NCBI GenBank assembly: GCA_023299895.1
Contig: JALZWI010000119.1
Span: 1-10,187, forward strand
From: Arenicella sp.
GTDB taxonomy: Bacteria; Pseudomonadota; Gammaproteobacteria; Arenicellales; Arenicellaceae
Direction of reading: 5' to 3'
Length of the DNA: 10,187 bases
Shown here: piece by piece, positions 7,866-10,187 of the stretch
Position numbering within the stretch: the first letter of the stretch is position 1
How the letters are laid out: every line of letters begins with the position of its first letter
The notes under the pieces: model-generated
Seen by the model: only the letters and a program-made list of their open reading frames with translations
The model's database searches: none
What the model was told of the DNA's origin: nothing
Program-made: the position numbers and the translations under genes

Positions 7866-8513
7866 ATGACTGACTCGATCCGTAATTTATTGCTCTTAGT
7901 TTTGTTGAGTGCTTCTAGTTCGGCATTCGCACGTTTGGAAGTTTGCAATCACACCGATTTGGTAATGATGGTTACTGTTGGTTATGACACTACGCAAGAA
8001 CGGACAGTCACTGAAGGGTGGTGGCGAATCTACCCAGGCTTTTGTGAAGTACCAGTAGATGTCACTTTTTTAAAAGGCTCTTATTATTTGCACGCCGAAT
8101 CAAACCCAAGCTCGACAATGCCTGATGACGCATTTAATTGGGGAGAAGAAAAACCCTTGTGTGTCGCATTATCACCAGAGTTTAGATTGCCGAACGCGAA
8201 TTTCTGCGAAACTCAAAATACCGTTATTAAGTTCGATATTATAAAAAAGAACTGGCGTAACCTTAATAAGGTTGATCTTGAACTTGAGGACAGGCAATAC
8301 ACTAACGTGTTTAAAGCAAAAGTAGCTGGTGTACAAAGAATGCTGTCAATCCTCGGCCATGATATAGGCGATATCGACGGCGTAGCAGGAGAAAAAACAG
8401 TGGATGTATTAAATCAGATTGCACTTGCTAATAATGTCTTTGCTTTTGACTTTAAGCAAATTTACCCACTCCTTGAAAAATTGATAGTGGAAAAACAAAA
8501 ACTGGGTAATTAG
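7866..8513 (+). CDS. Exported DUF1036 protein with PG-binding-like C-terminus
   Basis: Function unknown. The 215-residue product begins with a signal peptide (hydrophobic 8-19, probable cleavage after AFA, residue 22). A DUF1036-like domain follows: LEVCNHTD with C27, GWWRIYPGFC (51-60), YYLHAE, and two more cysteines at 99 and 114. The four cysteines could form two disulfides in the periplasm. Residues about 154-190 (VQRMLSILGHDIGDIDGVAG then EKT) closely resemble the peptidoglycan-binding type 1 repeat with its G-x-x-DG-x-x-G-x-x-T pattern. ATG codons at 7863 and 7866 are adjacent; AAAGG at 7856-7860 gives 5 bases to 7866 but only 2 to 7863, so I chose 7866. With tyrS only about a dozen bases upstream, it is probably cotranscribed with it. 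Confidence 0.85.
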   Translation: MTDSIRNLLLLVLLSASSSAFARLEVCNHTDLVMMVTVGYDTTQERTVTEGWWRIYPGFCEVPVDVTFLKGSYYLHAESNPSSTMPDDAFNWGEEKPLCVALSPEFRLPNANFCETQNTVIKFDIIKKNWRNLNKVDLELEDRQYTNVFKAKVAGVQRMLSILGHDIGDIDGVAGEKTVDVLNQIALANNVFAFDFKQIYPLLEKLIVEKQKLGN

Positions 8514-8522
8514 TCGTAAAAA

Positions 8523-8548
8523 TAGTTTTTATTAAACTATAGATTTTT
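8523..8548 (+). terminator. Weak AT-rich hairpin after the DUF1036 gene
   Basis: TAGTTT (8523-8528), loop TTATT, AAACTA (8534-8539), extended by an A-T pair and followed after a few bases by five T (8544-8548). The stem has only two G-C pairs, so termination would be inefficient. It lies ten bases after the stop codon. Confidence 0.3.
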
Positions 8549-8596
8549 AGAGGGCGGCATCTTGTAACTTACATTAATAAATGTTAGATTGAGGAT

Positions 8597-8620
8597 TCGT
8601 TGGGGTAAACAACGATTTTT
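8597..8620 (+). terminator. Probable intrinsic terminator of tyrS-DUF1036
   Basis: TCGTTG (8597-8602), loop GGGTAAA (8603-8609), CAACGA (8610-8615), directly followed by TTTTT (8616-8620). A six-pair perfect stem with an immediate T run is terminator-like, though short. It lies 83 bases after the DUF1036 stop and is the better of two candidates here. Confidence 0.5.
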
Positions 8621-8684
8621 ATAGAGTACTTATTTTATCGAGTTTGTACTTAAATTAGTTGAAACGTATTTTGAGGGGTAGGGT

Positions 8685-8834
8685 TTGAAGAAGAGTAAGG
8701 GTAGCGCAGTTTGGCGTGGAACATGGAGTTCCATAATTATCTTAGATTTCAATATCGAGCCTTGGCTTTATGTCATGAGCTTATCTCAGCCATTTTATAA
8801 CTTTAAACTTCATGCCCCTGTGTGTCTGCATTAG
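8685..8834 (+). CDS. Doubtful small ORF, 49 codons
   Basis: Starts at TTG with GAGGGG (8673-8678) six bases upstream and runs 49 codons to TAG. The product would begin MKKSKGSAVWRGTW and contain the hydrophobic stretch SSIIILDFNIEPWLYVM, ending in HAPVCLH. A basic N-terminus plus a hydrophobic middle would fit a small membrane peptide. An open frame of this length is easily due to chance, I recognise no family, and TTG starts are rare. Listed only as a possibility. Confidence 0.15.
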   Translation: MKKSKGSAVWRGTWSSIIILDFNIEPWLYVMSLSQPFYNFKLHAPVCLH

Positions 8835-8896
8835 CCATAACTATAAATATTTGCAACTGAGCAGATGGTAATCACTAGGTTACATGAAGCTGTATA

Positions 8897-8909
8897 TGAA
8901 ACCGTTTCA
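8897..8909. promoter_or_regulatory. Perfect inverted repeat, LacI-family-operator-like
   Basis: TGAAAC-C-GTTTCA is a perfect 6-bp inverted repeat around a single C, ending 26 bases before the ATG of the DUF2059 gene. Its AAAC-CG-TTT core resembles operators of LacI-family regulators. It is too short and lacks a T tract for a terminator. A regulator site controlling the downstream gene is an inference; no regulator gene is in the window. Confidence 0.35.
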
Positions 8910-8935
8910 AAACACTAAAAAAAATAAGAGTAATT

Positions 8936-9544
8936 ATGAATATTAATGCTAGTCACATATCTGACTCAAAAACGAGATCGAGCTATTTGTCGTTGGATAA
9001 GTTCTCAGTTATATTTCAATTTACCCTTGCGTGGTTTGTGTTAGCCGGCTCGTCGGTTTTCGCAAATGATGAAAAAAATAAAACGGACATTATTAGTGAC
9101 AGACTGGTCATTGAGGTTGCTATGCCTAGTGATGAAGTCATATCTGATATTGTGGATGATCGACTTGCTGTAGCTAAAGAGATGCTCAATAAATTAGATA
9201 TTTCAGAAAATGACAAAGCAAGTTTATTGAGTGATTATTCAAATGATTTTGAGTTGAGCTTAAAGGTTTTGTTTGCTGACTATTACGATCAAATGGTAGA
9301 TATTCGAGAAACCAATATAAAGGAACTTGATAGTGAATTCACAACTCAGGAAGTAGAGCAAATAGTGGGTTTTTTTGATAGCGCGATTGGTAAGAAATAT
9401 TTTCGAATTACAGGTCATCAGACACAAATGACCCAACAAATCGGACAGCAGTTCCAAACATCATTAAGTGAGGATGTTGCATCGAAATTAGATGATTTTA
9501 TTACTGCTACAAAGCGGGTTTCAAGGACAAACTCAAATCAATAA
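8936..9544 (+). CDS. Exported DUF2059-like protein
   Basis: Function unknown. The 202-residue product has a long polar N-region, then a hydrophobic segment (about 23-39, FSVIFQFTLAWFVLAGS) and a likely cleavage after VFA at residue 43, so it should be periplasmic. The mature part is acidic and helical. Residues about 134-165 (EFTTQEVEQIVGFFDSAIGKKYF) match the DUF2059 pattern of 'y..~ft.~eEl..i..Fy.s~~Gkk'. The ATG at 8936 has AAGAG at 8926-8930 with 5 bases of spacing, good support. A TTG at 8993 would give a shorter, more conventional signal peptide. The palindrome at 8897-8909 lies in its leader. The next gene, in the same direction, starts 72 bases on and may share the transcript. Confidence 0.75.
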   Translation: MNINASHISDSKTRSSYLSLDKFSVIFQFTLAWFVLAGSSVFANDEKNKTDIISDRLVIEVAMPSDEVISDIVDDRLAVAKEMLNKLDISENDKASLLSDYSNDFELSLKVLFADYYDQMVDIRETNIKELDSEFTTQEVEQIVGFFDSAIGKKYFRITGHQTQMTQQIGQQFQTSLSEDVASKLDDFITATKRVSRTNSNQ

Positions 9545-9616
9545 TAATTGTTGGTTTGGCTTATTTTATTTTACTAAAAAAAGTTAACAGAAAGTTATAT
9601 TTACGGGGTATAAATC

Positions 9617-10187
9617 ATGAGAATATTTGCTAGATCACAATGGGTGGTTGCTTTGACGTTGTTGGTTGCATTTAGTAGTACATCGCACGCTCAAACATCG
9701 GTTATGTGCCAAGACGATTTTAATCAAGACATTATTGACCGAAACAATTCGATCATTGATCAAAATGAAACAATTATTAATAGTGAGATTGCAGCTCTGA
9801 CTGCTAGTGCTGCTTCAGTTGCCGCTGACATCGCCGGTTTGGCTGTAGAGGCTGGGGGCGCAGCCGTTTGCGTAGGGGCAGGGGTAGGCGTGGTAGTTGT
9901 AAGTTGTCCTGTGGAGGTGGCAGGGATAGCTGCCCAAGGAGTTGCTGTGGCTGCAGGCGCTGTGGCCTTAGGGCAGGAAATAGCGGCTAATGTCCTAAAT
10001 CGGCAAGTCATTGCAGATGAAAGAGCTTTGCTAGGTGTTGAGACAGCACAAGGTGACGCTCCATTATGTGACACTACGATAGCTGGCGACTTGAATGTCG
10101 TTGGTAATGCAACGGGCCCAAATCATGTTGGTAACAGCGCTGGGAATATTACCGCAGCCGCAGACATTACCGCAGCCGCAGACATTA
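9617..10187 (+). CDS. Exported repeat-containing protein, 5' part
   Basis: Not recognised. The gene is open to the window edge; 190 complete codons are visible. The ATG has ACGGGG (9603-9608) with 8 bases of spacing. A clear signal peptide (hydrophobic 9-19, cleavage after SHA at residue 25) exports it. Residues 38-57 form three heptads with paired isoleucines (I39/I40, I46/I47, I53/I54), suggesting a coiled coil. Residues about 59-127 are Ala/Gly/Val-rich, with a glycine-spaced hydrophobic core (VGAGVGVVVV, 86-95). From residue 151 the sequence changes to CDTTIAGDLNVVGNATG and then exact ITAAAD repeats from 178. Four cysteines (31, 85, 97, 151) could pair. The layout suggests the start of a larger surface or adhesin-like protein with a beta-solenoid repeat region, but this is inference. 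Confidence 0.75.
   Translation, partial: MRIFARSQWVVALTLLVAFSSTSHAQTSVMCQDDFNQDIIDRNNSIIDQNETIINSEIAALTASAASVAADIAGLAVEAGGAAVCVGAGVGVVVVSCPVEVAGIAAQGVAVAAGAVALGQEIAANVLNRQVIADERALLGVETAQGDAPLCDTTIAGDLNVVGNATGPNHVGNSAGNITAAADITAAADI
10148..10187 (+). repeat. 18-bp exact tandem repeat, running off the window
   Basis: The unit ATTACCGCAGCCGCAGAC occurs at 10148-10165 and 10166-10183, and the first four bases of a third copy (10184-10187) are visible. It is in frame with the preceding gene and encodes ITAAAD. Identity at the DNA level, including all third positions, points to recent duplication by slippage or recombination. The total copy number cannot be seen. Confidence 0.9.

Larger units (their letters stand above)
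8514..8935. other. 422-base stretch without a recognisable gene
   Basis: Between the DUF1036 and DUF2059 genes. It holds the two terminator-like hairpins, a third perfect hairpin TGGAAC-ATGGA-GTTCCA (8717-8733) without a T run, an unproven 49-codon ORF (8685-8834), and the inverted repeat at 8897-8909. No tRNA or other RNA gene was recognised. Confidence 0.6.

Noticed and set aside
8625..8652. Repeated GTACTTA in the gap before the DUF2059 gene, considered as an att site or CRISPR-like repeat
   Set aside because: Seven bases in an AT-rich stretch, no regular spacing, no integrase, transposase or cas gene nearby.
9760..10074. 104-codon minus-strand frame rich in Ala, Thr and Pro
   Set aside because: It is the antisense of the Ala/Gly/Val-rich coding region. 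The plus-strand frame has a signal peptide and a good ribosome site, and it continues through the in-frame repeats.

Overview
The window reads as chromosome of a marine-type, fairly AT-rich gammaproteobacterium. The main evidence is the gene order argC - membrane coiled-coil protein - bactofilin - erpA - (anmK, M23 peptidase on the opposite strand) - tyrS. From memory this matches the block argC-PA0663-PA0664-erpA-anmK-PA0667-tyrS of Pseudomonas and relatives. I cannot assign a genus.

Layout. 1-246 is the 3' end of rplM, followed by rpsI (273-668) and a strong intrinsic terminator (697-727). After a short promoter-bearing gap, four genes run rightwards as a probable operon: argC (913-1962), a DUF6776-like single-pass membrane coiled-coil protein (1990-2721), a bactofilin (2765-3193) and erpA (most likely 3267-3632). 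Convergent to them, on the minus strand, are an M23/LytM-type peptidoglycan endopeptidase (most likely start 6258, stop 4804) and anmK (4785-3676), 18 bases apart. An AT-rich divergent intergenic region (about 6259-6654) separates the peptidase from tyrS (6655-7851, GTG start). Eleven to fourteen bases after tyrS comes an exported DUF1036-type protein with a C-terminal peptidoglycan-binding-like segment (7866-8513).

The right end looks accessory. A 422-base stretch without a recognisable gene holds hairpins, one of them terminator-like, a doubtful 49-codon ORF, and a perfect inverted repeat of LacI-operator style. It is followed by an exported DUF2059-like protein (8936-9544). Last comes the 5' part of an exported protein (9617 to beyond the edge) with an isoleucine heptad segment, a long Ala/Gly/Val-rich segment, and exact 18-bp tandem repeats (unit ITAAAD) running off the window.

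How the genes work together: rplM/rpsI are translation genes and argC is arginine biosynthesis. erpA delivers iron-sulfur clusters. Bactofilin, the M23 endopeptidase, AnmK and possibly the DUF1036/PG-binding-like protein all relate to the cell wall: scaffold, cutting, recycling and binding. I did not find a clearly new system. The most open part is the repeat-bearing exported protein at the right edge and the intergenic region before the DUF2059 gene.
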